The notes: generated by a model from the letters alone, not told the origin. Positions 32,135 to 41,298 are shown, counted from the stretch's first letter. The stretch: 63,416 nucleotides of DNA from an uncultured Lentisphaerota bacterium (GCA_903912445.1 CAIWHP010000158.1:1-63416), one strand, 5' to 3'. Made by a program: numbers and translations.

Positions 32135-34890
32135 GGTTTCTTCTCGATGGTTCCTTTGTAGATCCACGCGGTCGGGCCGGTGGCTCCCGCGCCTTTGGCG
32201 CCGTGCTGGTCGAAGCCGCAGAAGTAGAAGACGCGGCCGGCTTCTTCGGGGAACGGCGAGGGGCGGATGCTGCGACAGCCGCGCAGGCCGTATTTGGCAT
32301 CCGTCAGCGGGTTCTTATCGTCCCAGATGCGCTGGTAACGATACGTGCCGTCGGCGTAGCGGACGAGATACCAGGAACTCTTGCCGAGTTCGTTGCCTTC
32401 GCCGTCGGGATGCATGAGCCAGAGACCGATAAGGTGTGCCTTCTCTCCCGTGCCGGGATGCGTGACGGGCAGCATGTCGTTGTAGGCGAACGTGCCGATG
32501 CCGACGCGCCGACCCCATTGTTTGGTGAGGAAATCCCGCACGTTCAACTCAACCGTGACCTTGAAACCGTTGCGCGGGTCAATCCGCTCCATGACGGCGT
32601 CTTGTGCATCCCAAGCGCAGAGCAGCACCTCGCCCTTGCCATCGGGCGCGGGCACGGTGGCCATGCCGCGAAACTGGGCGGTGCGCAGCGAACGCCCCGG
32701 TTGTTGCGGGTCTTCCCATTCCTTGATCGGCACCCACTCCCAACGCGCGTTCGGCCCGTCCACGCGGCGAAACAGGCCGTGGTCCTTGACGGGACGCTCC
32801 GTGATGCCGCGAAAGCCTTCTTTGGTCGCGCCGTAGGCGACACCCACATACTGCACGCCGTTGGCTTCGGCGGCACAGGTGAAACGTCCGACGAGATCGT
32901 CCAGTTCCGGTTTGGCGTCCCAAGCGATGAGGCCGGGCTGCGCGGGATCATAGACGCCGCGATAAATGCGGCCCGTGCCGGCTCCAGCAAAGACGTAATG
33001 CACGCCGGTCACCCGGTCCACATGATCCCAGATGGTGCGGACTTCCGTCTCGTGGTTGGTCTTCTCGCGGTTCCACCGATTCGGCGAGAGCACCGACTTC
33101 GTCCATTTCCCGGTCGCGTCGTTGCGGGAGAACACAACCACGCCGGCGGGCTGGTGCTGCCACGCGCCGGTGCCGGCGATGAGCACAGACACGGGCTTCG
33201 GCAACTTGTGGCCGCGGCCATCGGTGGTCAAGGTGACCGACTGGATCATGCCCAGCCGCATGAACTCGCTACCGGCCTCCAAGTCCACTTCCCACGGCCC
33301 GTTGGCGGACTTCTTCACGAGCACCTTGGGATTCACATCACCGAGTTGCTTCGATTCCGGCAGGTAGCTGACGGCACAGTAGAGCTTGCCGTTGTGCGGC
33401 ACGAGCGCGTTAGACTCCGTGGTTTTGGCGAGCGCGCTGTTGGGCGGCTGCGCACCGGCGAAGTAGTCGGCTGTGAACTTGAAATCGAGGAACGCGCGGT
33501 CGGTCGGCGGATGGGCCTCCGGTTCCTTGCCGGTCACGGCACGGGCCGGTCCGCCAGCGCCGCCGCCTTGACCGAAGGACTTCGCGGCTTCCTCAAGCGT
33601 CACGAACCCGTCGCCGTTGGCGTCCATCTGTTTGAATTTTTCCGCGTTCGGCATCTCTTGCGGGCTGAGTTTGCCATCGCCGTCGCGGTCAATGCGCTTG
33701 AACATGTCCTGCAGTTGCTGGGGAATTTGTTGGGCGGCGGCGGGGCGCGCCACACCCGCGCCACTCGCACCGGCTACCGACATGCAGACGAATTCCAGAA
33801 TTGCCCCGCCCGGCCCGCGCGCCATGAACAAGCTTGCGATGCCCTGAAAGTTGGAAAGGGGCTGCGCCAGTTCGACGCCACGCGCGACAAACGCATCGTG
33901 GAGCGCCTGCGCGTCGTGGACGTTGTGGGTGATGTAGCGGAAGCCGAGCACGTCGGGAACCTGCCCCGTGTCCGAAGCGCGCTCGCCCTGTGGCGCCCAG
34001 CACTTGAAGACCGTCGCGCCGGTGGTGAACCGCAACTCCTTCTCGCCCGGCAGCACGCGGCTCGTTGCTTCCGGCAATTCCTTCGCGCCATAAACGCCGG
34101 TGAAAAACTCCCGCGCCTTCGCGAGGTCCGGCACGACCAAACCGATCTCCAACTCCCGCGCCGCGCCCGGTTTCGCCTCGACGAGTTCAAACGCCGTGCC
34201 GTCCGCGTTGCGCGCCAGCGCCCAGCGAACCTCGCCAGCCTGCTTTACATCCGTGACCTCGAAGCCGAGCCGTTTCAGCCGCACCACGGCATCGCCCAGC
34301 CGCTCGACGGGAATCGTCAGCACACGCAGCCCGTTGCGGGCGGCGATGTCGGTGGGCAGCTTTGTCGGTGGTTGCGGATAGACGCGCACCTTGACGTTGG
34401 AATTGCCCGCACTGAACAACAGCATCTTCATGCCCGGTCCCGCGCCGCCGCTGCGCGGTTCGCCGCGCGCGACCAGCCCGATGCCCTCGGCAAAGAACTT
34501 CGTCGCCTGCTCCGCATCGCTGGCGATCAAGCAGACTTCCAGCGAGGGCTTGGTCAGCCAATTTGCCGGTGCTGCCGGAATTTTCGATTGGGATATCGCT
34601 GGCTGCGTCGGTGCTTTTGCGGATCGTGCCGGAGCAGGCTGCGGTGTCTGTCGCCCACCATAAAAGGCTTGCGCCTCCTCCAGCGTTACGAACCCGTCGC
34701 CGTCCTTGTCCATCGGCTTGACCTGCGGCCCGGGAAACTCCTCCGCGCTGACCTTCCCGTCGCCGTTCTTGTCGAGTTGCTTGAACCGTTCCGCGAGGCC
34801 ACTGCCCACAGGACGCGGTGTTTCCTGCGCCGAGAGAGTGAGGCAGGAGAGAACGGCTGAGAGGCTGATAATCGTGATGGTGGTTTTCAT
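32131..34890 (-). CDS. EF-hand / double VOC / EF-hand / type-A domain exported protein
   Basis: 919 residues. The signal peptide ends at LSAQ. The first EF-hand pair (DKNGDGKVSAEE, DKDGDGFVTLEE) is followed by two VOC (glyoxalase/dioxygenase-fold) domains (LEVCLIASDAEQATKFFAEG; LEIGLVVPDLAKAREFFTGV). A second EF-hand pair (DRDGDGKLSPQE, DANGDGFVTLEE) follows, then the type-A domain ending TAWIYKGTIEKKP. VOC domains bind metal or small hydrophobic ligands; extracellular fused pairs like this are unusual. Both ends overlap neighbours by ATGA. No catalytic metal ligands can be assigned confidently. Confidence 0.87.
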   Translation of the reverse strand: MKTTITIISLSAVLSCLTLSAQETPRPVGSGLAERFKQLDKNGDGKVSAEEFPGPQVKPMDKDGDGFVTLEEAQAFYGGRQTPQPAPARSAKAPTQPAISQSKIPAAPANWLTKPSLEVCLIASDAEQATKFFAEGIGLVARGEPRSGGAGPGMKMLLFSAGNSNVKVRVYPQPPTKLPTDIAARNGLRVLTIPVERLGDAVVRLKRLGFEVTDVKQAGEVRWALARNADGTAFELVEAKPGAARELEIGLVVPDLAKAREFFTGVYGAKELPEATSRVLPGEKELRFTTGATVFKCWAPQGERASDTGQVPDVLGFRYITHNVHDAQALHDAFVARGVELAQPLSNFQGIASLFMARGPGGAILEFVCMSVAGASGAGVARPAAAQQIPQQLQDMFKRIDRDGDGKLSPQEMPNAEKFKQMDANGDGFVTLEEAAKSFGQGGGAGGPARAVTGKEPEAHPPTDRAFLDFKFTADYFAGAQPPNSALAKTTESNALVPHNGKLYCAVSYLPESKQLGDVNPKVLVKKSANGPWEVDLEAGSEFMRLGMIQSVTLTTDGRGHKLPKPVSVLIAGTGAWQHQPAGVVVFSRNDATGKWTKSVLSPNRWNREKTNHETEVRTIWDHVDRVTGVHYVFAGAGTGRIYRGVYDPAQPGLIAWDAKPELDDLVGRFTCAAEANGVQYVGVAYGATKEGFRGITERPVKDHGLFRRVDGPNARWEWVPIKEWEDPQQPGRSLRTAQFRGMATVPAPDGKGEVLLCAWDAQDAVMERIDPRNGFKVTVELNVRDFLTKQWGRRVGIGTFAYNDMLPVTHPGTGEKAHLIGLWLMHPDGEGNELGKSSWYLVRYADGTYRYQRIWDDKNPLTDAKYGLRGCRSIRPSPFPEEAGRVFYFCGFDQHGAKGAGATGPTAWIYKGTIEKKP

Positions 34891-37800
34891 GGTTTCTCCG
34901 TTGGTTGCGGCTTGGGTGCGGCCGGTGATTTTCCTGACACGCGGATGCCCGTCCGGCAGCGGCGGAGTTCGCCGCGACCGGTCTCGGGGTCTTTGCGTTC
35001 GTAGTAGATAAAGACTTCGTCCGTGCCGACGAAGGACTCGGACTCGTAGCGGGTGGTCTGGATGCCGCTGACCACGCCTTCGTCCACGCGGCGGACGAGG
35101 CGATTGGCCGGATCCTTGCCGAGGCCGAAGACCCAGATGGAACCGTCCTTGTCCGTGCGTCCTGTTTCGCCGCGATTCGCGCCTTTCTGTTTGGTCGCGT
35201 TGAGCGAGAAGTAGCTGGTCCCGTTCACGCCGGTTTCCGGCGCGATGGGTTCGCAGGAGTAGATGTATTTGAAGGGCGAATCCGGCGGCAGCCGCAACTC
35301 GGCGATCTTTTGCCAGGGGCTGCCGTCCTTCTTCACGTCGCGGTAGATGGCGAGTCGCTGGCGGTCAATGTTGGCCATCATGAGCAGTTCGCCGCCGAAC
35401 TCCGGCGCCCGGAAGCCGTAGGTGTCGAACTTGTCGCCCGGCTCGTCGGTCACGATCTGGCCCTGGCCAGTCCGGGTGTCGAGCAGCACGACCTGTGGCA
35501 CGCCGGCCTTGTCGCGCGGCGCGTAGCCGATGTGATGCTCGCCGACGATGCGAGCGATGCTGTGACTGCCGCGCCAGTCCGGCAGTGGATGAAACTCGTT
35601 GGGCTTGGAGGCCCACGCCCACGCCATGGTATCCTGCCCGGGCACGTCGAGGTTGATGTAGAACAGCATCCGCGTGTCGGGCGCGGTGGCGTTCTGGGAA
35701 ATCAGCGCGCCGCAATGGCCGCCGGGCTTCGTCGTGAGCGGCTCTGGCACATAGCGCCCGTCCTTCTCGACGGCCCGCCACATCTGGCGGCTGCCCTGCG
35801 CGTCCTCCTTGGTGAAGTAGATCGCCCAACCGTTGCGGTCACGCCCCCACTCCGGTCCATTGTGCGACCACCAGCGCCCGTCCTTGAAACTCGGCGAAAC
35901 ATCCTCCGCCACCGTGAAGTCGCGCGCCGCGGCATTCTTTAGCAAGCCGGTGCGCGGATCGAGCTCGGCCACGCTGATGTTCAGTCTCCCTCCCGCGTAA
36001 TCCCAGTAGGTGACGCGATGCTGCACGTCGTTGAATTCAGGGTCCACCATCGGCAGTCCGGGCGGAGAGACGCGCACATCCTCGACCGTGAAATCCTGCC
36101 TGATCGCCGGCGCAGCGGCGGCGACCTTGATGCCGGTGGCGGCGCGGCGCAGGCCGTGCTGGCCTTTGGCGCGGTCGAAGAAGTTGTAATAGACGAAGAC
36201 CTCGTTCCTGCCGACGAACGGTTCCGGCTCCAACACCACCGTGGGTGCGCCCGTGGCCGCGCCGTGGTCCACGCGGCGGACGAAACGCTTGGCCGGGTCC
36301 TTGCCGAGGCCGAGCACCCAGATGCTGCCGGGCGTGTTGCGGTCCTTGTCTTCGCGCGCCAGCAGCGAGAAATAGGAGACACCGCCGACGCCGGTGGCGG
36401 AGGCGATGGTTTCAGGCGACGAGATGAACTTGTGCGGCGCGTCGGGCGGCAGAGCGAGCGTCGCAATCCGCGTCCACGTCGATTTGCCGTCGCGCTTCTC
36501 GTCGCGGTAGATGGCGAGGGCGCGGTTGTCCACGTTGCAGACCAGCAACATCTCGCCGCCAAACTCCGGCGCGAGGAACAGGCCGGGATCATCCTTCGCG
36601 CCAGCGTCATCGGTGAGCACGCGCACCGCGCCCCGGTCGGCGTCCGACATCGCGATCTGGCCGTGCGGTGCGCCGGGAGGGGTTTGCACGAACAGAAAGT
36701 GCGGGGAGACCGCGCTCCACATACTCATCTGCCGGTAATCGAAGTTGGCCAGTTCGCGCGGCGCTCCGGGCTGGTCGATGAAAATCCACGCGGCCTTGGC
36801 TTTCCAGATCGGCCAGTCGTGCGTGTAGGCGACGCGCGGCGGGTTGCCGTCCAGAAACCGGCTGGGCATGTTGCCGTAGCAATCGTATTTCTGATGCGTG
36901 AGCTGTGTGACGACCGACTTGCTCCCGACCAGCCGCGCGGCGAATTGCTGCATGGTGCCGTCCTTGTCCGCCTTGGTATAGACCACGAGATGCCCCTTGT
37001 CGTCGCGTGTCCATTCGGGGCCGTTGGTGGAGAACTTCCGGCCCTGCGGCGGGCGGTCGAAGATGAGCGTGATGTTCTCATCCATCAGGTAATCGCGGCC
37101 CGTCGCGCTCTTGAACAGGCCGGTCGCGGGATCAATATCTCCGATCCAGACATTGTTCTTCACGTCCTGAAACACCACCTGGCTCGCCGCCTCGCTGAAC
37201 TCAGGGTCAATGTAGGAGCCATTGCCCTCGCCCACGACCGGCGCGTCGGGCACGAAGTCTTGTTGTGTCGCGTGCGCGGGGGTGGCAGGCGCGGCTTGCG
37301 ATTCGGCCTTCGGTGCTGCGGGCGTGCTGTTGGTGATGCGATAGAGCTTGGTCAGGGTGCGGAGGATGAGGCTGTCGCGGGCGACGGCGGGGGTGGCGAG
37401 GGCGGCTTCGTCGAGGCGGTTGACGTGCAGGACGCGGAATTCGGGGCCGGCTTCGACGACGTAGGTTTCGCCGGTCTCGGTCAGGCAGAAGATTTTGCCG
37501 TCATAGGCCCACGGCGAGGCGGTGAACGCGGCCTTGCCGGTGGTGAAGCGTTGTTTGCCATAGACCTCCTCGCCGGTGCGCGCGTCGTAGGCGGCGAGGT
37601 AGCCTTTGTCGAGAAGGACGTAGAGCAGGCCGTCGCAGACGAGTGGTGAGGTGACGTAGGGCGCGGCACGGCGCTGGCTCCAGACGATGTGGGTATTCGT
37701 GGTCGCGTCGCCTTGCAGGCTGATGTCACTGGTCGCGCCGGGACGGATGGCATAGACGGGCCGTTGCGGGCTGTGGGCGCAGCCGGAGGCGATGTAGAGC

Positions 37801-38951
37801 AGCCCATCGGCCGCGAACGGCGTCGGCACGGTCACGCCCGACATGCCGCGCAGTTCCCAGAGCAGTTTCCCGTTCAGGTCGTAGGAGCGGACCTTGCCGC
37901 TGCCGGAGGTCACGATCTCGGTGCGCAGTTCGTTCTGCCAGATGAACGGCGTCGTCCAGTTGCTCTTCTCGTCGCGCTCCACGCGCCAGACATCTTTGCC
38001 GGTGCGTTTGTCGAGCGCGGCGAGGAAGGACTTCTCCTGGTTGTCGTTGAGCACGAACAGCAGATCGCCGTGGAGCGCGGGCGAGGCGGACGTGCCCCAG
38101 TTCCAGTCCATCTTGAAGCTGCCCCATTTGCGCGACCACAGTTCGCGGCCATCCATGTCGTAGCAGAACAGGCCGATGTTGCCGAAGTAGGCATAGACGC
38201 GCTCGCCGTCGGTCACCGGCGTCTCCGAGGCATAGGTGTTCTTCGGATGAATGGAGCCGGGCGGCACGCCTTTGTGCGCGCAACGCGACCAGAGCAACTT
38301 GCCGGTCTGCCAGTCCACACAATGGAGCATGTATTGGTGGTCGTCGGTGGAGGACACGCCGCGAACGTGGTCGGCCATGCTGCCCAGCTTCTCGGGCGGC
38401 GCCTCGACGCTGCCGGGACTCACGGTCGAGGTGACGAACACGCGGTCGCCCCAGATCACCGGCGATGACCAGCCTTTGCCGGGGATCATGCAATTCCACA
38501 CGACATTGCTCGTCGTGCTCCACGTCACGGGCAGGTTGGTGCCATAGGCGACGCCATCGCTGCGCGGCCCGCGGAACTGTGGCGAGTTTGCGTCAATCGT
38601 CGCCGGCCGCTTCGACGCGGGCTTCTTCGGCGCGGTTGTGGTGATCCGTTTCGGCGGCGCATTGGTGGCGGGTGGCTCGTCCGGTTCGGTCTGTCTCTGC
38701 CGCCATTTGGTCATGACGGTTTTCATCTCCTCCAGCGAAATCCCGCCGTCGTGATTGGCGTCCAAGGAATCGAACGCGGCTTTGAGCTTCGGAAGAGCAT
38801 CCAGTTCTTCGCGACTCAGCTTGCCGTCGCCGTTGCGGTCTAGGCGCTTGAACCATTCCTCGGCGCTCCTCGGCTGCTGCGCAACCAGAGACGCGGTCAG
38901 TGCGAGCGCGGCGATGAAAACCGTTGTCAGGCGAAACCGGGTAAAGCTCAT
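34887..38951 (-). CDS. EF-hand / PQQ-like propeller / duplicated type-B propeller exported protein
   Basis: 1354 residues from ATG 38951 (MSFTRFRLTTVFIAALALT, signal peptide). ATG 38960 is nearly as good; ATG 38990 lies at or before the predicted transcription start. Order: EF-hand pair (DRNGDGKLSREE, DANHDGGISLEE), a proline/lysine linker, a PQQ/quinoprotein-like propeller (FRGPRSDGVAYG, GWSSPVIWGDRVFV, YVLLDKGYLAAYDARTGEE), then two tandem copies of a ~360-residue PD40-like domain (IDPEFSEAASQVVFQD; VDPEFNDVQHRVTYWD), each ending in an LRR-TGI motif. It is the first gene of the 22-kb operon and overlaps the next by ATGA. Confidence 0.87.
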   Translation of the reverse strand: MSFTRFRLTTVFIAALALTASLVAQQPRSAEEWFKRLDRNGDGKLSREELDALPKLKAAFDSLDANHDGGISLEEMKTVMTKWRQRQTEPDEPPATNAPPKRITTTAPKKPASKRPATIDANSPQFRGPRSDGVAYGTNLPVTWSTTSNVVWNCMIPGKGWSSPVIWGDRVFVTSTVSPGSVEAPPEKLGSMADHVRGVSSTDDHQYMLHCVDWQTGKLLWSRCAHKGVPPGSIHPKNTYASETPVTDGERVYAYFGNIGLFCYDMDGRELWSRKWGSFKMDWNWGTSASPALHGDLLFVLNDNQEKSFLAALDKRTGKDVWRVERDEKSNWTTPFIWQNELRTEIVTSGSGKVRSYDLNGKLLWELRGMSGVTVPTPFAADGLLYIASGCAHSPQRPVYAIRPGATSDISLQGDATTNTHIVWSQRRAAPYVTSPLVCDGLLYVLLDKGYLAAYDARTGEEVYGKQRFTTGKAAFTASPWAYDGKIFCLTETGETYVVEAGPEFRVLHVNRLDEAALATPAVARDSLILRTLTKLYRITNSTPAAPKAESQAAPATPAHATQQDFVPDAPVVGEGNGSYIDPEFSEAASQVVFQDVKNNVWIGDIDPATGLFKSATGRDYLMDENITLIFDRPPQGRKFSTNGPEWTRDDKGHLVVYTKADKDGTMQQFAARLVGSKSVVTQLTHQKYDCYGNMPSRFLDGNPPRVAYTHDWPIWKAKAAWIFIDQPGAPRELANFDYRQMSMWSAVSPHFLFVQTPPGAPHGQIAMSDADRGAVRVLTDDAGAKDDPGLFLAPEFGGEMLLVCNVDNRALAIYRDEKRDGKSTWTRIATLALPPDAPHKFISSPETIASATGVGGVSYFSLLAREDKDRNTPGSIWVLGLGKDPAKRFVRRVDHGAATGAPTVVLEPEPFVGRNEVFVYYNFFDRAKGQHGLRRAATGIKVAAAAPAIRQDFTVEDVRVSPPGLPMVDPEFNDVQHRVTYWDYAGGRLNISVAELDPRTGLLKNAAARDFTVAEDVSPSFKDGRWWSHNGPEWGRDRNGWAIYFTKEDAQGSRQMWRAVEKDGRYVPEPLTTKPGGHCGALISQNATAPDTRMLFYINLDVPGQDTMAWAWASKPNEFHPLPDWRGSHSIARIVGEHHIGYAPRDKAGVPQVVLLDTRTGQGQIVTDEPGDKFDTYGFRAPEFGGELLMMANIDRQRLAIYRDVKKDGSPWQKIAELRLPPDSPFKYIYSCEPIAPETGVNGTSYFSLNATKQKGANRGETGRTDKDGSIWVFGLGKDPANRLVRRVDEGVVSGIQTTRYESESFVGTDEVFIYYERKDPETGRGELRRCRTGIRVSGKSPAAPKPQPTEKP

Positions 38952-38980
38952 GCCTTCCATACGTCTGGCGCGTTTGTTCG

Positions 38981-39010
38981 TTACAAGCATTCTTTCCGCG
39001 AGAGTGACAA
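38981..39010 (-). promoter_or_regulatory. Candidate promoter of the EF-hand operon
   Basis: On the minus strand TTGTCA (39010-39005), 18 bases, TTGTAA (38986-38981). Transcription would begin around 38975, before ATG 38960/38951. The same 70-base space must also hold the promoter of the divergent sigma-factor gene. Confidence 0.4.
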
Positions 39011-39022
39011 AAAAAGGCTGTA

Positions 39023-39643
39023 ATGAAACTCGATATCAGGCGTAATGAACCCATGAATGGCGACGACCGCGGAACATCCGACGTGACGGCCGACATCGCG
39101 GCGTGGTGCTGTGGACGGGACGAAGCCGCGGCACGACGCTTGATTGCGGCGTTGTATCCGCAGGTCATCGCCATCATCCGGCGGCGACTGCCGCGGCGCG
39201 TGGCCGAGGAAGATCTCGCGCAAGATGTGTTCGCACGGTTCTTTGAACGGCTCGGCGATTACGACGGCCGCGCACCGCTGTCGCACTGGGTCGCGCGCAT
39301 GACGGTGAACCTCTGCATTGACCACCTGCGAGCGGAGAAACGGCGACCGGAATTGCGCTGGGCGGACTTGACGGAAACCGAGGCCGACGCGCTGACGGCG
39401 ACACTGGCCGGTCCGGACAAGCCCGCGCCGGATGTACTCGGTACGAGCCAGCTTGCGATGAAGCTGCTCGACCTGCTCGGTCCCGCAGACCGGCTGGTGG
39501 TGACCATGCTGGACCTCGAAGGCCGGACGGCGGCGGAAGTGAGCGCAACGACCGGCTGGAGCGAGGGCGCGATCCGCATCCGGGCGTTCCGGGCGCGGCG
39601 CAGATTGCGAAAGGAACTTTTGAAGCTGGAAAAACAACGATGA
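39023..39643 (+). CDS. ECF-type RNA polymerase sigma factor
   Basis: 206 residues. The sigma2 region includes EEDLAQDVFARFFERLGDYD and the helix LSHWVARMTVNLCIDHLRAEKRR. Sigma4 is LLDLLGPADRLVVTMLDLEG with the helix-turn-helix TAAEVSATTGWSEGAIRIRAFRARRRLRK. It directs RNA polymerase to a small regulon. The start at 39023 has an AAGG site; ATG 39053 is an alternative. Its stop overlaps the next gene by ATGA. It is divergent from the 22-kb exported-protein operon, which is therefore its best candidate target, though no consensus can be derived from one promoter. Confidence 0.92.
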   Translation: MKLDIRRNEPMNGDDRGTSDVTADIAAWCCGRDEAAARRLIAALYPQVIAIIRRRLPRRVAEEDLAQDVFARFFERLGDYDGRAPLSHWVARMTVNLCIDHLRAEKRRPELRWADLTETEADALTATLAGPDKPAPDVLGTSQLAMKLLDLLGPADRLVVTMLDLEGRTAAEVSATTGWSEGAIRIRAFRARRRLRKELLKLEKQR

Positions 39644-39942
39644 ACACAAACGATCCGTGGAAACGTTTGGCCAATGCCGCGAGCCGGCATCGGACTGAAC
39701 CTGACACGCCGGCGGAGATGCCGTTCGGCTTCGACACGCGCGTACTGGCACACCTGCAACCGCCGCGCCGGGTGGCGGCAGAGCTTCTGGGCCGGCTGGC
39801 CTTCGGTGCCATTCCGGTCGCCGCCGCGTTGCTGATGGCGTGCTGGATCACCGTCCGGCCAGACACGCACGCCAAGCTCGCGCTCGCGGACCCGACCGCG
39901 CTGGCCGACGAGGTCTTTGCAGAGGAGGCGGTTGAGCCATGA
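39640..39942 (+). CDS. Small membrane protein, possible anti-sigma factor
   Basis: 100 residues with a single membrane segment at about 50-67 (AFGAIPVAAALLMACWITV) between a ~48-residue polar N-terminus and a short acidic C-terminus. It overlaps the sigma gene and the following gene by ATGA. The position directly after an ECF sigma gene and the topology suggest an anti-sigma factor or regulator. No zinc-binding anti-sigma HxxxCxxC motif is present, so this is context-based. Confidence 0.65.
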   Translation: MNTNDPWKRLANAASRHRTEPDTPAEMPFGFDTRVLAHLQPPRRVAAELLGRLAFGAIPVAAALLMACWITVRPDTHAKLALADPTALADEVFAEEAVEP

Positions 39943-40343
39943 ACAAACTCGCCTTCAAGATCGGACTAGGTCTCGTGATTCTCTTCGCCCTAGGCGTTTC
40001 CACCGGTGTTGTGGTGGCGCGCCAGACACATTGGACAACGCGCTGGACCGCTGACTACAGGACCTGTGAAGAGCGGTGGTTCGCCTCCCGCATTGAGGAA
40101 TACAAGAGGCTGCTCAACCTGACCCCGGAACAAATCACAGCCATCCGTCCGCATTTCGACAAGCTGTCGGTCGACATGCGCGAGTTCCGCGGCGAGTTAC
40201 GAACCAAGGTCGGCGGCGCCTTCAAGGAAATGAATACCGGCATCGCCCGCGAACTGATGCCGGAGCAGCGCGAACTGTTTTGGAAAACGCTGCGCGAGAA
40301 ATCCGAGAAATCGAAAGCGTCGCGCAGTGCTGCCTCAAGTTAA
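39939..40343 (+). CDS. Membrane-anchored Spy/CpxP-like sensor protein
   Basis: 134 residues. An N-terminal anchor (7-27, IGLGLVILFALGVSTGVVVA) precedes a helical periplasmic domain. LLNLTPEQITAIRPHFDKL and ELMPEQRELFWKTL match the LTxxQ-type repeats of Spy/CpxP and CnrX-like proteins, which sense metals or misfolded proteins in the periplasm. With the ECF sigma and the small membrane protein it makes a three-gene signal unit comparable in layout to cnrYXH. Its stop is 4 bases from the convergent esterase stop. Confidence 0.75.
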   Translation: MNKLAFKIGLGLVILFALGVSTGVVVARQTHWTTRWTADYRTCEERWFASRIEEYKRLLNLTPEQITAIRPHFDKLSVDMREFRGELRTKVGGAFKEMNTGIARELMPEQRELFWKTLREKSEKSKASRSAASS

Positions 40344-40347
40344 CCGG

Positions 40348-41298
40348 TCATTTCGTGGCGTGCGCGGCGTGTTGTTTGAAGAAGTTCCAGATGAAGTCGG
40401 TGGCGTTGAGCTTGTCGGTGCGCTTGCCGACCCAGCGTTCCGGCAGCAGGCTCTTGCCGCCGGCCCAGGTGTGGCCCTGATCGGCAACGGTCACAAAGAC
40501 GATCTCCGTATTTTCGCGGCTGGGACCGAACATCTCGATACGGACGCCGTTGGCCTCGTTGGTCTGCGCCGCCGGCGTGGGGCAGCCGATGGCCTTGGCC
40601 CACTTCAGGATCGCGTCGCGCACCGGCGGCTTGGGTTTGGCGCGCATCTGGTCGCTGCTGCCGCCAAAGGCCATCTTCGGCACACCGCCGTTCATCAGGT
40701 TGAGCGGATCCGCGGTGCCCGTGAGGTAGCACAGCGGCAGCGGGCGCTCCATCGTCAGCGGCTCCGGCCAGTATGCGCCGGCGACCGGTGCGATGGCGGC
40801 GATGCGCCTGGAGGCCGCGGCGCCGAACCGGAAGGTCATCGAAGCGCCGTTGGAAAAGCCAGTGACGAAAATCCGCTGCCCATCCACGTTGAACTTCGCG
40901 AGCAATTCATCCAGCACCGCCTTGAGGAACGCGACGTCGTCAGGCGCCTGCTGCCCGGCATAGAAACGGTCGGACCCGTCGTTCCAAAGCTGCGGGTTGC
41001 GGGAGAAATGGTTTGGTTTCGCCGGGTCGCGCGCCAGCGCGTCGGGAAAGACGGCGAGGAAGTTTTCCCGGTCGGCCTTCACGTCCCAGCCCGTTTCCGT
41101 GGCGGCGCCCTTGCTCGTGCCGCCGCCGCCGTGGAGCATGATGACGACGGGCCGGGGCGTCTTACCGTCGTAGCCCGGCGGGACATGCACGGTGTAGTGG
41201 CGCGTCCGCCCGCCGACCTGAAGGTCACAGCGCTGGTCGGCGGCCGCCGGCGCCAGCGGCGCGGCCAGCAACAGCAACAGTCCTATTATGCTTTTCAT
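40348..41298 (-). CDS. Exported PHB-depolymerase/feruloyl-esterase-like hydrolase (LpqC type)
   Basis: 316 residues from ATG 41298; a GTG 12 bases upstream is an alternative. Signal peptide 1-20 (APAAA). Alpha/beta-hydrolase with the oxyanion motif MLHGGGGTSKGA, nucleophile Ser149 in GFSNGAS, an Asp in LTGTADPLN and His in ADQGHTWAGG. This pattern is typical of LpqC/esterase-PHB depolymerases and acetylxylan/feruloyl esterases. It probably removes acyl or feruloyl groups outside the cell. It stands alone on the minus strand between the sigma operon and the glycosidase. Confidence 0.88.
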   Translation of the reverse strand: MKSIIGLLLLLAAPLAPAAADQRCDLQVGGRTRHYTVHVPPGYDGKTPRPVVIMLHGGGGTSKGAATETGWDVKADRENFLAVFPDALARDPAKPNHFSRNPQLWNDGSDRFYAGQQAPDDVAFLKAVLDELLAKFNVDGQRIFVTGFSNGASMTFRFGAAASRRIAAIAPVAGAYWPEPLTMERPLPLCYLTGTADPLNLMNGGVPKMAFGGSSDQMRAKPKPPVRDAILKWAKAIGCPTPAAQTNEANGVRIEMFGPSRENTEIVFVTVADQGHTWAGGKSLLPERWVGKRTDKLNATDFIWNFFKQHAAHATK

